NCBI GenBank assembly: GCA_027488905.1
Contig: JAIYAT010000007.1
Span: forward strand, 310,001-374,000
Direction of reading: 5' to 3'
DNA: 64,000 bases
DNA from: Bacteroidota bacterium
Lineage (GTDB): Bacteria > Bacteroidota > Bacteroidia > UKL13-3
The notes below the pieces were generated by a model. That model made no database searches. It saw only the letters and a list, made by a program, of their open reading frames with translations, and was not told the origin of the DNA. Positions 25,987-35,127 of this stretch are shown here, in pieces; the stretch's first letter is position 1; every line of letters starts with the position of its first letter. The position numbers were made by a program, and so were the translations under genes.

Positions 25987-28569
25987 ATGAAACAATCTTT
26001 ACCAAAGCAACTTGCTAGGGTGCTTTTTTTACTAGTTTTAATAGGCATTTCAGTCTCAAGTTATACCAACAGTGGCGGTCCGGCAACTGGCAATACTGGT
26101 GCTCCCTCAGAAACTGCCTGCGGCGGCTGCCATGGCCCTGCAACAATTTCTGGAACTAATTATAATGCCATAACCCTTACTGGAATTGCAAGCAATAGTT
26201 ATGTTGCGGGTCAGACTTATACAGTAACCATCAGCGGCAATGCAGCCGCTACCTCACGAAATGGTTTCCAAATTACTTCGCTTAATTCATCCAATGCTGC
26301 AGCTGGTACATTTACAGCGGGCACTGGCAATACAGCTAGTAGTGCAGGTGGGAGAAATTACGTTACTCATAATTCAACTGGTAATACGCAAACTTCATGG
26401 AGCTTTCAATGGACAGCACCAAATCCTTCCGTTGGCAATATTACATTTTACTTGGCTTTCAACGCCACTAATGCCAACTCGGCAACTAGCGGCGACATAG
26501 TTTATGCCAAAACATTTACCATCACAAGTGCAGTTGCCACTCCAGTAGCAACAATCACTTCGCCCGCCAATGCATCTGTATTTTGTGTGGGTGATACGGT
26601 TCAATTTACTGGAACTGCTACCAACAGCCCTACTAGTTTTGCATGGGATTTCTTAGGCAATACGCCTGCCTCATCCGCACAACAAAATCCAAGAATAGTT
26701 TTAGGTCCAAATACGGGTTCTAGAACCATTAGGTTTAGAGCAACCAACGCAGGTGGAACTTCACCTAACGCGCAAATTGTTATCAATGTTGTGGCTAAGC
26801 CAACAGCAACTATTACGAGTTCAAATACAGTTATTTGTGGAACCGACTCGGTTACCTTAACAGCCAATGCTGGTAACGGACTTACCTATTTATGGAGCCC
26901 AGGTGGACAAATCACGCAAACTATTAAAACTGCAACACCTGGCAATTATACGGTTCGCGTAACCAATACAGGAAATTGTTCGGTAACCAGCGCTGCAACT
27001 ACGCTCACTGCTGGAGTTAAGCCTAGTTTAACTGCCACGCTTTCTAGCAATAATCTTTGTATTGGTGATAGCTTAGAAATTACCGCCACCGCTGGATTAC
27101 AAAACTATAAGTACTTTTTTGGTTCAACCCTAATGGATTCTAGTGTAAGCAATAAGAAAAAGTTCTTGATTAACACAAGTCTCTCAACAATTTTTGTTAC
27201 AGGTTCAAATGGGGTTTGTACCAGTGATCCAGATATAAAATCTGTTAGTGTTTCAACCAAACCTTCTGCTCCAAGTATTTCTTGTGGTCCAGTAAATTCT
27301 AACTTTGTTTCCTTTACAATTACGGGGAACAATCCACAAATTAGTTTGGATAGTGGTAAAACATATATTACTCCAAATCAAGGAAACACACATTTAATAA
27401 CTGGTTTAAGTCCTAATACACAGATTTTAGCATTTGCAAGAACAAGTACATCTGCTCCTTGTTTGTTTTCATTGGCAAGCAGTAAAAGTTGTGCTAGTGC
27501 AAACTGTACTCCTTTGACACTTCAAATAAAAGCACCAAGATATATTTGTACAAACAATCCAAATTCTGATAAAATGATTAGGGTTGTTTCTACCAATGCG
27601 ATTAATCCTTATTATAAATTTGATTACCCGCAACCCTTTCCTGGAAGTGGTTGGACAAAATCAGATTCTTTTCCTGCGCAAACTAACGTGCCATTAGATA
27701 GAGTTCATAAGGTAACTGTTATAGATTCTGCAAATGCATTTTGCCCAACTAAAGATACTAGTTTTACCATTACAGTTGTTAATATTCAGGCAATTAGTCT
27801 TCAATTGAATTTAGATAAAGTTAAGTATTGTTCAGGTGAGTCAATTACTTTTGATATTTCAAATCCTATTCCATCAAACATCAATAAGTTAATTTATTAT
27901 ACGGTTGTTGGTTCAAACCGAATTGAATTTGGCGCCAAAGCTAAACCTAATTATAAGTTTGGACCCGTTCCGCTGAATCCAAATTTCCCTAATGGAACAA
28001 TTGTAACTGCCCAAGCATTAGATTCTGCTTCTGGATGTGGCATTTTTTCAAATAATGCAACCATTAATGTGGATCCTTTACCAAATGTTGGTTTTACTTT
28101 TGCTAAAGCTAATTTAGAAGTTGAGCTAACAGATACGAGCAGCAATACCGTTAGAAGAAATTGGATCATAGATGGTGATACTTTCCCAACAACCAATAAA
28201 GTTTACCGTCATGTTTTTGGCACTGCTGGTTCAAAAGTGATTTTAATGGACGGCTTCACAGCAAATGACTGTAAAGGTAGCTTAAGTTTACCTGTAAATG
28301 TTGTAGCTACTGGCTTACTAGATGCTGCCAATATTTTAGGTATGCAGTTGTTTCCAAATCCTGCGAATGATAAAGTTACCATCAACTGGGGAGAAAGTGT
28401 TGGCCAATTGCAATTGAAAATTTATGATCAATTAGGAAAATTACTTTTAACCAAAGAAGTTATAAAAGGGGAGCAATTAGACCTTAAATCTTTTGCTGCT
28501 GGGGTTTATACCGTTCAATTAAATTCAGACGACAAACAAAGTCAGATAAGACTTGTCATAGGAAATTAG
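25987..28569 (+). CDS. Choice-of-anchor V protein with CxxCH motif and T9SS sorting domain
   Basis: The start is set at 25987 (860 residues) for the signal peptide MKQSLPKQLARVLFLLVLIGISVSS. The mature N-terminus reads GAPSETACGGCHGP, a C-x-x-C-H motif like a heme-c site, and continues as a Reeler-like domain (to about residue 180). This is the choice-of-anchor V layout. A long run of Ig-like and PKD-like modules follows, for example FAWDFLGNTP...NPRIVLGPNTGSRTI and YLWSPGGQITQTIKT. The end is a type-A T9SS sorting domain (LFPNPANDKVTINW, YDQLGKLLLTKE, AGVYTVQL). Whether heme is attached is unknown. A second CxxCH is absent. Confidence 0.82.
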   Translation: MKQSLPKQLARVLFLLVLIGISVSSYTNSGGPATGNTGAPSETACGGCHGPATISGTNYNAITLTGIASNSYVAGQTYTVTISGNAAATSRNGFQITSLNSSNAAAGTFTAGTGNTASSAGGRNYVTHNSTGNTQTSWSFQWTAPNPSVGNITFYLAFNATNANSATSGDIVYAKTFTITSAVATPVATITSPANASVFCVGDTVQFTGTATNSPTSFAWDFLGNTPASSAQQNPRIVLGPNTGSRTIRFRATNAGGTSPNAQIVINVVAKPTATITSSNTVICGTDSVTLTANAGNGLTYLWSPGGQITQTIKTATPGNYTVRVTNTGNCSVTSAATTLTAGVKPSLTATLSSNNLCIGDSLEITATAGLQNYKYFFGSTLMDSSVSNKKKFLINTSLSTIFVTGSNGVCTSDPDIKSVSVSTKPSAPSISCGPVNSNFVSFTITGNNPQISLDSGKTYITPNQGNTHLITGLSPNTQILAFARTSTSAPCLFSLASSKSCASANCTPLTLQIKAPRYICTNNPNSDKMIRVVSTNAINPYYKFDYPQPFPGSGWTKSDSFPAQTNVPLDRVHKVTVIDSANAFCPTKDTSFTITVVNIQAISLQLNLDKVKYCSGESITFDISNPIPSNINKLIYYTVVGSNRIEFGAKAKPNYKFGPVPLNPNFPNGTIVTAQALDSASGCGIFSNNATINVDPLPNVGFTFAKANLEVELTDTSSNTVRRNWIIDGDTFPTTNKVYRHVFGTAGSKVILMDGFTANDCKGSLSLPVNVVATGLLDAANILGMQLFPNPANDKVTINWGESVGQLQLKIYDQLGKLLLTKEVIKGEQLDLKSFAAGVYTVQLNSDDKQSQIRLVIGN

Positions 28570-28607
28570 TTTCAGTTAGAGATTGGGTTCAAACCTAACC
28601 TTAAAAT

Positions 28608-28656
28608 AAAAAGTGCCCTCTGCGAAAATGTAATAATCGCAGAGGGCACTTTTTTT
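28608..28656. terminator. Bidirectional terminator between convergent genes
   Basis: AAAAAGTGCCCTCTGCGA pairs perfectly with TCGCAGAGGGCACTTTTT around an 11-base loop. The A run on one side and T run on the other let it serve both the T9SS gene and the convergent methyltransferase. Confidence 0.9.
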
Positions 28657-28668
28657 AGTAGCAAAAAT

Positions 28669-29838
28669 CTAAGCTTCTTCTTCAGTCGCTAATTTTCTTT
28701 TATCCCTTGTGCCTTTATAAATTTCAAACTTATGGTAGCGGCATTCTAGGGCGCCATTAAATAGAGGAATTCTTTTAGATGGGGCTAATCCTACTTTTTT
28801 AAGGGCAGGAATATTTGAGGAGATAACCCACACATCATACCCGTTAAATTCCTTTTTCATGATGTCTCCCATTAACTTATAAAATGCACCGATTTCTTCA
28901 ATGGGCAATCTTTCTCCATAAGGTGGATTGATAATCATAAGTCCGCCGCCTTTAGGGCCTTTTGCCTCTTCAAACCTTTTGTTGCTTACGGTAATGTCTT
29001 CTGCAACATGCGCTCTTTCTGCATTTTCCCTAGTAATTTCAATGGCTTTAAAGGTTTTGTCGCTACCCGCAATGCTGGCTTTAGAGGGTCGCATGTTTTT
29101 AATGGCTGTGGCTTTCACACTTTCAAAAATGCCTTTGTCAAAGTTTTTCCAACTTTCAAAACCAAAACGTTCTCTGTATAAATTTGGCGGCATGTTTCTA
29201 GCAATCATGGCCGCTTCAATCAATAAAGTACCACTTCCGCACATGGGGTCGTAATAATTGCCTTCGCCATTCCAGCCTGTAAGCATTATCATACCTGCTG
29301 CTAGCACTTCATTGATAGGAGCCAAGGTGCTATCTGTTCGGTAGCCTCTTCTATGTAAACTTGCGCCAGAACTATTAAGGGCAACGCTTACTTCATCATC
29401 ATGGATGTGAATGTCTATGCTTAGGTCGGGTTGATCCAAATCTACGCTAGGCCGAACCCCATATTTGTCTCTAAATTGGTCGACAATAGCGTCTTTGCAC
29501 TTAAGAGAAACATAATGGGAGTGAGAGAAAAAGTCACTTCTTAGACTTGTATTGATAGCCAAAGTTCCATCTTTATCAAGGTATTTATCCCATTCAATTT
29601 CTTGAATCCCTTTATAAAGTTTGTCTTCATTAATAGCATAAAACTTATGAATTGGAACCAATACTTTTAGCGCAGTTCTAAGGCTTAAGTTGGCGTGGTA
29701 CATAATGCTTAAATCACCACTAAAACTCACAGCGCGGTTATGGGCTTGTACCTCTGTTGCCCCTAAGTTTTGCAACTCTTCTTCCAATAATTCTTCTAAG
29801 CCAAATTGTGTTTTGGCAACCATTTTTATCATTTCCAT
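28669..29838 (-). CDS. THUMP-domain 23S rRNA methyltransferase, RlmL/Trm11-like
   Basis: This 389-residue protein has a THUMP RNA-binding domain at about 1-165 (AKTQFGLEELLEEELQNLGA...). The UPF0020 methyltransferase domain follows. It has the TDSTLAPINEVLAAGMIMLTGW substrate segment, YYDPMCGSGTLLIEAAMIARN as the SAM loop, and the catalytic IINPPYGERL. This matches the N-terminal half of E. coli RlmL (N2-methylation of 23S rRNA G2445). The C-terminal RlmK half is missing, as usual for Bacteroidota. An alternative start five codons in (MVAKTQ) is equally plausible. Specificity for the rRNA position is an inference. Confidence 0.85.
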   Translation of the reverse strand: MEMIKMVAKTQFGLEELLEEELQNLGATEVQAHNRAVSFSGDLSIMYHANLSLRTALKVLVPIHKFYAINEDKLYKGIQEIEWDKYLDKDGTLAINTSLRSDFFSHSHYVSLKCKDAIVDQFRDKYGVRPSVDLDQPDLSIDIHIHDDEVSVALNSSGASLHRRGYRTDSTLAPINEVLAAGMIMLTGWNGEGNYYDPMCGSGTLLIEAAMIARNMPPNLYRERFGFESWKNFDKGIFESVKATAIKNMRPSKASIAGSDKTFKAIEITRENAERAHVAEDITVSNKRFEEAKGPKGGGLMIINPPYGERLPIEEIGAFYKLMGDIMKKEFNGYDVWVISSNIPALKKVGLAPSKRIPLFNGALECRYHKFEIYKGTRDKRKLATEEEA

Positions 29839-30027
29839 ACCCTTTAGGATTGTGGGCGAAGGTAAGGTTTAAATTTTATTACAATAACATAGTAAAATGA
29901 ATACTTATTAAAATGAAACTAGCTGAAAATTATTTTTAAGCCAAGAAGTTTGCTGAAGTTAAATATTAAAGGTGTTTTAATTAACATGTCGTAAAACAAT
30001 TGTAATATGTTTCGCAATGGTTTAAAG

Positions 30028-30369
30028 TTATTTTTTTTCGATATCTTGTATGTCCTTTAGCAGATCAAAAAGTTCCTTTTCAGATAAATTATCTTTTTCA
30101 GATTTATCATAAATTGAAAGTAGATACACACTATTTTGGTCTATAATAAAATTTGTAATAACCCTTCCTCCTCCTGATTTTCCTTTTCCTTTAGAAGCAA
30201 TTGAAATGCGAATTTTGAAGCAATTATTTCCTAAATTGGTTCCCTGTTGAGGGGATTCCTGTAAACTTTCTATTAATAATGAAAACTCATTTTTTAACGA
30301 TGGGTATTTTTTTGATAATCGCTTAATTTGCTTTCTGAAAGTTGGAATAGCAATAATACTATAACTCAT
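30028..30369 (-). CDS. RelE/ParE-superfamily toxin
   Basis: This 113-residue protein has the small RelE-fold pattern: IIAIPTFRKQIKRLSKKYPSLKNE, then RISIASKGKGKSGGGRVITNF (the basic strand carrying the Arg/Lys residues expected at the RNase site), then SVYLLSIYDKSEKDNLSEKEL. It overlaps the upstream antitoxin gene by 11 bases, typical of type II toxin-antitoxin pairs. RNA cleavage at the ribosome is the family role; gyrase poisoning (ParE-like) cannot be excluded. It is followed by about 190 bases without a gene. Confidence 0.8.
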   Translation of the reverse strand: MSYSIIAIPTFRKQIKRLSKKYPSLKNEFSLLIESLQESPQQGTNLGNNCFKIRISIASKGKGKSGGGRVITNFIIDQNSVYLLSIYDKSEKDNLSEKELFDLLKDIQDIEKK

Positions 30370-30565
30370 CCAATAAATCTTTAGCAGGTATTCCTTTTAA
30401 TTTTCCTTGCTTAATTAATGATAACTCATTAACGGCATCCTTAATTTCTTCCATAAGTAAAGCCTTTTCATCTGACAGCAATTTTGCTTTAACGTATGAT
30501 AAGCCTTTTAGCACTTCTAATAAGTGCAGGGCTTTATTGTCCTTGATATCTAAAAGTACTTTCAT
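30359..30565 (-). CDS. Antitoxin of RelE-type pair
   Basis: This 68-residue protein, MKVLLDIKDNKALHLLEVL..., is mostly helical and acidic at the end (AKDLLDEL). It shares its layout with small antitoxins that precede SKGKGKSGG-type RelE toxins in Bacteroidota. No DNA-binding domain is evident, although the N-terminal strand (KVLLDI) may form a ribbon. It is the first gene of the pair and overlaps the toxin by 11 bases. The AT-rich 140 bases upstream contain TAAATTTG on the minus strand (30626-30633), a -7 candidate. Confidence 0.72.
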   Translation of the reverse strand: MKVLLDIKDNKALHLLEVLKGLSYVKAKLLSDEKALLMEEIKDAVNELSLIKQGKLKGIPAKDLLDEL

Positions 30566-30704
30566 AACATTTTAATTCTTTTTTATAGATAATTACAATA
30601 CTAAAATTGTTTATTATAGTAAATACAAATTTATTTAAAAACTACCACTATCAGGAATTAATTTATCTCGGAAAAAAATAATAGTTGAAATGCAAATTAC
30701 CCAT

Positions 30705-31847
30705 TTATACTTTCTGAAACCCAATGGGTTTTCCTTTTTTAGTGTCATTAAAATCTTTATCGCTTTGGTTGTAAATGGCAGTTAAACTCATGGGTTCTGT
30801 TAATTGCGTTTTAAAGCCTAATTTATTGGAGAGTTTTTGGGTTTTCTCGATTTCTAGTTCTTTAAATTCATATTTTGCAATGAGTCTTCCTTTTCTCATC
30901 AATGCGCCATCTATTTTAGAAATATCTGTATTAAAAGAGCAGATAATCTGAACGTTTAATGAATCTGCCAAAAGTCCATCCGAAATATTTAACAATGCAG
31001 AAACAGGTGAATTACCATCTTTTTCTCTGTCTACAACTATGTTTTCTGCGTCTTCAATAACCAAAATAGAATTGGGATGGTCTACCAAAATAGAAATCAA
31101 TTCGGGATTAGTAATGGCAGAAGCCATGTTCGGAGGCAAGAAGATTACATTCTTTTTTAAGGAAGCAATAAGGTAACGAATGTAGGAGGTTTTACCAGTT
31201 CCTGGTTTGCCATGTAACACTACCAAACCCTTGTCATTCTTACGAGAAAGTCGCTTAATTATAGTCTGGTGAATTTCTTGAAAATCATCATTGTAATTGT
31301 CTATGATGTTTAGTTTTGGTTTTTTGATTGGGCAATGTACAGTCTCAATTCCTGTCATACCGCTGTAAAGCAACAAAATCTCTGGCTTCCCTTTTACAAT
31401 TCGTTTCTTAAATTTATGGATGCCTTTTACCACTTCTTCTACTTTGGGTAAGTCTGTTTTGCGGAATAAAAAGCGCACCATAGATTGGTTTGTGTCAAAA
31501 TCAACTAACAAATCTTCAAATAGAAAGTAAAAGATATCATCTAATTCTGCTTTGTTTTGCTTTTTAATGTATTGCCTGCTAAAGTAAAAGTCGTTAATCT
31601 CAGGCTCATAATTTTTTACAAACCAATTATTTGCCTTTTGGCAGTCAATGTCTATTTCACTGATGAAATTTGGAATACAATTAAAATGCGCTGCAAAAAG
31701 CGTCATTTCATTAATATAAATATCCCTTCTTCCATTAAATACGTTAGAAAGATCCATTTTTGCTATAGTTTCAGACAAGCTCATTGGGTTTTTCGTGGCA
31801 ATTGGATTTGGGTGGTTTTGTGTTTTTTTCATTTGTTTAGGTTTCAT
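30705..31847 (-). CDS. AAA-family ATPase
   Basis: This 380-residue protein has Walker A GKPGTGKT at residues 213-220 and Walker B ILVIEDAE at 261-268. Sensor-1 is IICSFNTDISKID, followed by LMRKGRLIAKYEF like the arginine-finger region of BCS1/FtsH-type AAA proteins. The N-terminal 200 residues match nothing I can name and probably form a substrate-specific domain (YFLFEDLLVDFDTNQ...). No protease domain or membrane segment was found. It lies beside the toxin-antitoxin pair, on the same strand, 139 bases upstream. The accessory setting suggests a defence or stress role, but this is speculative. Confidence 0.78.
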   Translation of the reverse strand: MKPKQMKKTQNHPNPIATKNPMSLSETIAKMDLSNVFNGRRDIYINEMTLFAAHFNCIPNFISEIDIDCQKANNWFVKNYEPEINDFYFSRQYIKKQNKAELDDIFYFLFEDLLVDFDTNQSMVRFLFRKTDLPKVEEVVKGIHKFKKRIVKGKPEILLLYSGMTGIETVHCPIKKPKLNIIDNYNDDFQEIHQTIIKRLSRKNDKGLVVLHGKPGTGKTSYIRYLIASLKKNVIFLPPNMASAITNPELISILVDHPNSILVIEDAENIVVDREKDGNSPVSALLNISDGLLADSLNVQIICSFNTDISKIDGALMRKGRLIAKYEFKELEIEKTQKLSNKLGFKTQLTEPMSLTAIYNQSDKDFNDTKKGKPIGFQKV

Positions 31848-31964
31848 AAAGCTGTAAAAAATATCAAGAGAGCTAAGGTAAAAACTAAATAAAAATAGTA
31901 AGTCACAAATTATCCATAGTGCTTAGTTTAATCGAGAGTAAGGAAAAAAGTATCATTTTATCCC

Positions 31965-31972
31965 TACTTTCG
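31965..31972 (+). promoter_or_regulatory. Candidate -7 box close to start codon
   Basis: TACTTTCG is one mismatch from TAnnTTTG and lies only 4 bases before the ATG at 31977. That would give an almost leaderless transcript. No -33 TTTG at the expected spacing. Confidence 0.3.
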
Positions 31973-31976
31973 AGGC

Positions 31977-32663
31977 ATGAATTTTAGACTAGTAATCCTT
32001 TTCTTTTTTGTGTTCGGTTTGAACCTAAAGTCCGTTCAAGCATGCAAATGTTCCCTTATTTCCATTGAAGATAATTACAAACGTGCTGGATTAATTTTTT
32101 ATGGTAAACACTTAGGTTCTTTTACCTCAAAAGAAGTTTTTGATGCAAATGGTAAACCGTTAAAAGTTGAGAATTTTCAAGTCATTCGCTTTTATAAGGG
32201 TGCTGATGATGCTGTTTTAAAACAAGACAGTGCCTTTAAAATTTCTTTGCAATCTACTTGCAACAAAACTTCTTGTGGCTTTTGTTTTAATACGGGCAAA
32301 AACTACTTGGTTTACGCCTCCATGCACGAGGGCGTATTGGGTGTTGAAACCGATTTGTGCTCACGTAGCAAAGAGATTTTGCAAAATAACTTTATTATTT
32401 CTGGAGGTGTAGACCCAGATGCAGGAAAAGACGAAACCAAAGAATTGATGCGTCTTGCAGCCAATGATACCATTCCTAATAACTTAGTTGCTCAAGGCTT
32501 GAAATGGCATGAAAATAAGCTAGCAGATGAAGAAATAAAAAAGCGATTACAAAAGGAATTAAGAAAGAAAAACAGCATGAGTCTAACCTTAGCTACCACT
32601 ACCTTAATCTTATTTTTTTATGTAATTTTGGGTTGGTTCAAACCGAATAGAAAAAAGGTTTAA
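31977..32663 (+). CDS. Secreted netrin/TIMP-like domain protein with C-terminal membrane anchor
   Basis: This 228-residue protein has a signal peptide ending SVQA. The mature N-terminus is C-K-C-S, the same Cys-x-Cys start used by tissue inhibitors of metalloproteinases, whose amino-terminal Cys chelates the target's zinc. SLISIEDNYKRAGLIFYGKHLG and FKISLQSTCNKTSCGFCFNTGKNYLVYA fit the netrin (NTR) OB fold, and five further cysteines follow after the first pair. A helix-rich stretch leads to a single C-terminal membrane segment (about 201-219) and a basic end. Bacterial NTR-like proteins are known, but their targets are not. The signal peptide and the last codons both lie in GGTTTGAACC words. 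It overlaps convergent priA by 4 bases. Confidence 0.68.
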   Translation: MNFRLVILFFFVFGLNLKSVQACKCSLISIEDNYKRAGLIFYGKHLGSFTSKEVFDANGKPLKVENFQVIRFYKGADDAVLKQDSAFKISLQSTCNKTSCGFCFNTGKNYLVYASMHEGVLGVETDLCSRSKEILQNNFIISGGVDPDAGKDETKELMRLAANDTIPNNLVAQGLKWHENKLADEEIKKRLQKELRKKNSMSLTLATTTLILFFYVILGWFKPNRKKV

Positions 32664-35122
32664 CCTGGGTCAACATCTGCAAAGGCAATAATACCGCGCA
32701 GCGATTTATCTTCATAAAGTTGTTTCAAAGCGGTTTTTATTAAAGCTTTGCTTTGTAACAAACTATTGGATTGACGGCTAATTTTTATGAGAATTTCTTT
32801 GATGTAATAATTCCTAATCTTGCTCACATATGGACTGGCAGGGCCCATCATCATTGCTTGTAAATTGGGTTCAAGCAAATTTCTAAGTTTAGTTCCTGCA
32901 TATTCAGCCATATTATAATCTCGGTGTTTTACTACGAGTTTTATCAGTCTAAAAAATGGAGGGTAAGCAAACTTTTCTCTGTCTTCCAATTCTTTTTCTA
33001 ACAATGGCAAATATTGATGTTGCTTCAACAGTTGCAAAACATAATGGTTAGGCAAGGTGGTTTGAACGATTACTTTCCCTTGCTTATGTTTTCTTCCTGC
33101 TCTGCCACTCACTTGCATAAGCAGTTGCATGGCACGCTCATGTGCTCTAAAATCTGGGAATTGCAGCAAAGCATCCGCATTGATAATTCCCACCAAATTC
33201 ACATGTTCAAAGTCGAGTCCCTTGCTCAACATTTGGGTGCCTACTAAAATGTCGAACTGCCTGTTTTCAAAACTTCTAATGATTTCTTCGTGGCCATGTT
33301 TGGTTTTTGCTGCGTCTAAATCCAAACGCGCCACACGTGTTTTGGGATATAGTTCTCCTAATTCATCTTCAACTTTTTCGGTGCCTGTTCCTTTTAAACT
33401 CATATGAGGAGAGCCACAAGTATGGCAACTTTTTGGAATAGCTGCCGTATATCCACAATAATGACATTTTAAAGAGTCGATGTATTTATGGTAGGTTAAA
33501 CTAATATCGCAATTTTTGCATTTAGGAACCCATTCGCATTTATTACAACTTAAGAAGGGTGCGTAGCCACGTCTGTTTTGGAAAAGAATGATTTGCTCAT
33601 TGTTTTGCAAAGTTTCTTCAATGGCTTGGTGTAAAGCAAAACCAATGTCCTCCTTCATCATTTTCTTGGTTCTTCTTTCTTCGCCAAGGTCGGAAGTTTC
33701 AATCTTTGGAAGGGCTACATCATGGTAACGTTTATCCATTATTACCCAACCATATTTGCCTGTTTTGGCCATGTAATAAACTTCCATAGAGGGTGTGGCA
33801 GAACCTAACAAAGTTTTGCAGTTATGGATTTTTGCTAACATCATGGCTGCATCGCGCGCATGGTAGCGGGGTGCAGGCTCTTGTTGCTTATAGGAGCTCT
33901 CATGTTCTTCGTCTACAATTACCAAACCTAACTCCTGAAACGGCAAGAAAATAGAACTGCGAGCACCAATTACCACGCGGTATTGGCCATCGTTTACTTT
34001 GTTCCAAATTTCTACCCGCTCTTGGTCGTTAAACTTGCTATGATAGGCTATGCAATGTTCCCCAAAATACTTATTAATGCGCTTAATAATTTGCGAGGTG
34101 AGTGCAATTTCAGGCAATAGGTATAAAACTTGTTTGCCGCTGGCAAGCGCTTCTTCAATGAGTTTAACATACACGTGTGTTTTGCCACTGCCTGTAACAC
34201 CTTGCAACAAGGCCACTTCTTTTTCTTCAAATGATTGCTTTAAAGCCGAGTATGCTTCTTCTTGGTTTGGGTTCAAACTGAAACTTTCTTTTGCTAAAAG
34301 TTCCATTTGCAAGCGGTCTATGTTTATTTCAAAAGGTTGAAGAACTTCGTTTTTGATTAAGGTTTGTAAGGAAGAAGCTGCATTTCCTCCAAACTTTAAA
34401 ATACTACTTCTGTCGGTTAACTCATTTAGTTGTTTAAGGTGCAAATAAGACATCAAAATTTGCAGTTGTTTTGGCTTTTTTTCAAGTGTGTCAAAAAGCG
34501 CCGCAAGGTCTTTTTCTTTATCATAAATTGGGTTCAAAGCAAAACAAGTAATGGTTTTAGGCTTGTATTTTCCTTGCAGTTCTTCTCTAATTCGAATCAT
34601 GCCTTTGCTCACCATACTTTTGATGAGTGGAAAAACATTTTTGAGTCGCACAATATCCGAAACATCTGATAAAGTGAGCTCCGCTTGTACTTCCAAAGCT
34701 TCCCAAATTAGAAATTCTTTTTGGTCGAGTTCAATTGAATTTGGGTTAAATTCTTCATTGGCTTCAATTCTTGTTGCCGATTCCAATTTGAGGCCAGCTG
34801 GCAACGCTGCTTGCATCACATCACCTAAGCTACATAAATAATATTGGCTCATCCAATCCCAAAAATGAAAATGAATGGGATGCAATAAGGGTTTATCATC
34901 TAAAACACTATAGATGTATTTTGCTTCATAGCCTTTGGGAGGCGAGTGGTGTATTTTGGCAATTAAGGCCGAATATATTTTGCGTGCACCAAATTGAATT
35001 GCTACTCTTTTTCCAATGGCGATTTCTGATTCCCACTCACGCGGCACCCTGTAGGTAAAGAGAGCATCGAGGTGTAATGGCAGCATTACATCAATAAAAA
35101 CAGCAAAAATTTCTTCCGACAC
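32660..35122 (-). CDS. priA: Primosomal protein N' (replication restart helicase)
   Basis: This 820-residue protein has the N-terminal 3'-DNA-binding domain (VDVMLPLHLDALFTYRVP). The helicase core carries Walker A LLQGVTGSGKTHVY and motif II VIVDEEHESSYKQQ. The zinc-binding insertion is CNKCEWVPKCKNCDISLTY...CHYCGY...CHTCG, and the second RecA lobe has GTQMLSKGLDFEHVNLVGI and QVSGRAGRKHKQGKVIVQT. PriA reloads the replisome at stalled forks. It is probably co-transcribed with pepD upstream (5-base gap). Confidence 0.95.
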   Translation of the reverse strand: MSEEIFAVFIDVMLPLHLDALFTYRVPREWESEIAIGKRVAIQFGARKIYSALIAKIHHSPPKGYEAKYIYSVLDDKPLLHPIHFHFWDWMSQYYLCSLGDVMQAALPAGLKLESATRIEANEEFNPNSIELDQKEFLIWEALEVQAELTLSDVSDIVRLKNVFPLIKSMVSKGMIRIREELQGKYKPKTITCFALNPIYDKEKDLAALFDTLEKKPKQLQILMSYLHLKQLNELTDRSSILKFGGNAASSLQTLIKNEVLQPFEINIDRLQMELLAKESFSLNPNQEEAYSALKQSFEEKEVALLQGVTGSGKTHVYVKLIEEALASGKQVLYLLPEIALTSQIIKRINKYFGEHCIAYHSKFNDQERVEIWNKVNDGQYRVVIGARSSIFLPFQELGLVIVDEEHESSYKQQEPAPRYHARDAAMMLAKIHNCKTLLGSATPSMEVYYMAKTGKYGWVIMDKRYHDVALPKIETSDLGEERRTKKMMKEDIGFALHQAIEETLQNNEQIILFQNRRGYAPFLSCNKCEWVPKCKNCDISLTYHKYIDSLKCHYCGYTAAIPKSCHTCGSPHMSLKGTGTEKVEDELGELYPKTRVARLDLDAAKTKHGHEEIIRSFENRQFDILVGTQMLSKGLDFEHVNLVGIINADALLQFPDFRAHERAMQLLMQVSGRAGRKHKQGKVIVQTTLPNHYVLQLLKQHQYLPLLEKELEDREKFAYPPFFRLIKLVVKHRDYNMAEYAGTKLRNLLEPNLQAMMMGPASPYVSKIRNYYIKEILIKISRQSNSLLQSKALIKTALKQLYEDKSLRGIIAFADVDPG

Positions 35123-35127
35123 TTAAG

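Noticed and set aside
29839-30027. Small RNA gene or coding region in the 190-base gap
   Set aside because: Both strands are AT-rich with stops in all frames; no hairpin followed by a T-tract and no promoter match at good spacing was found.
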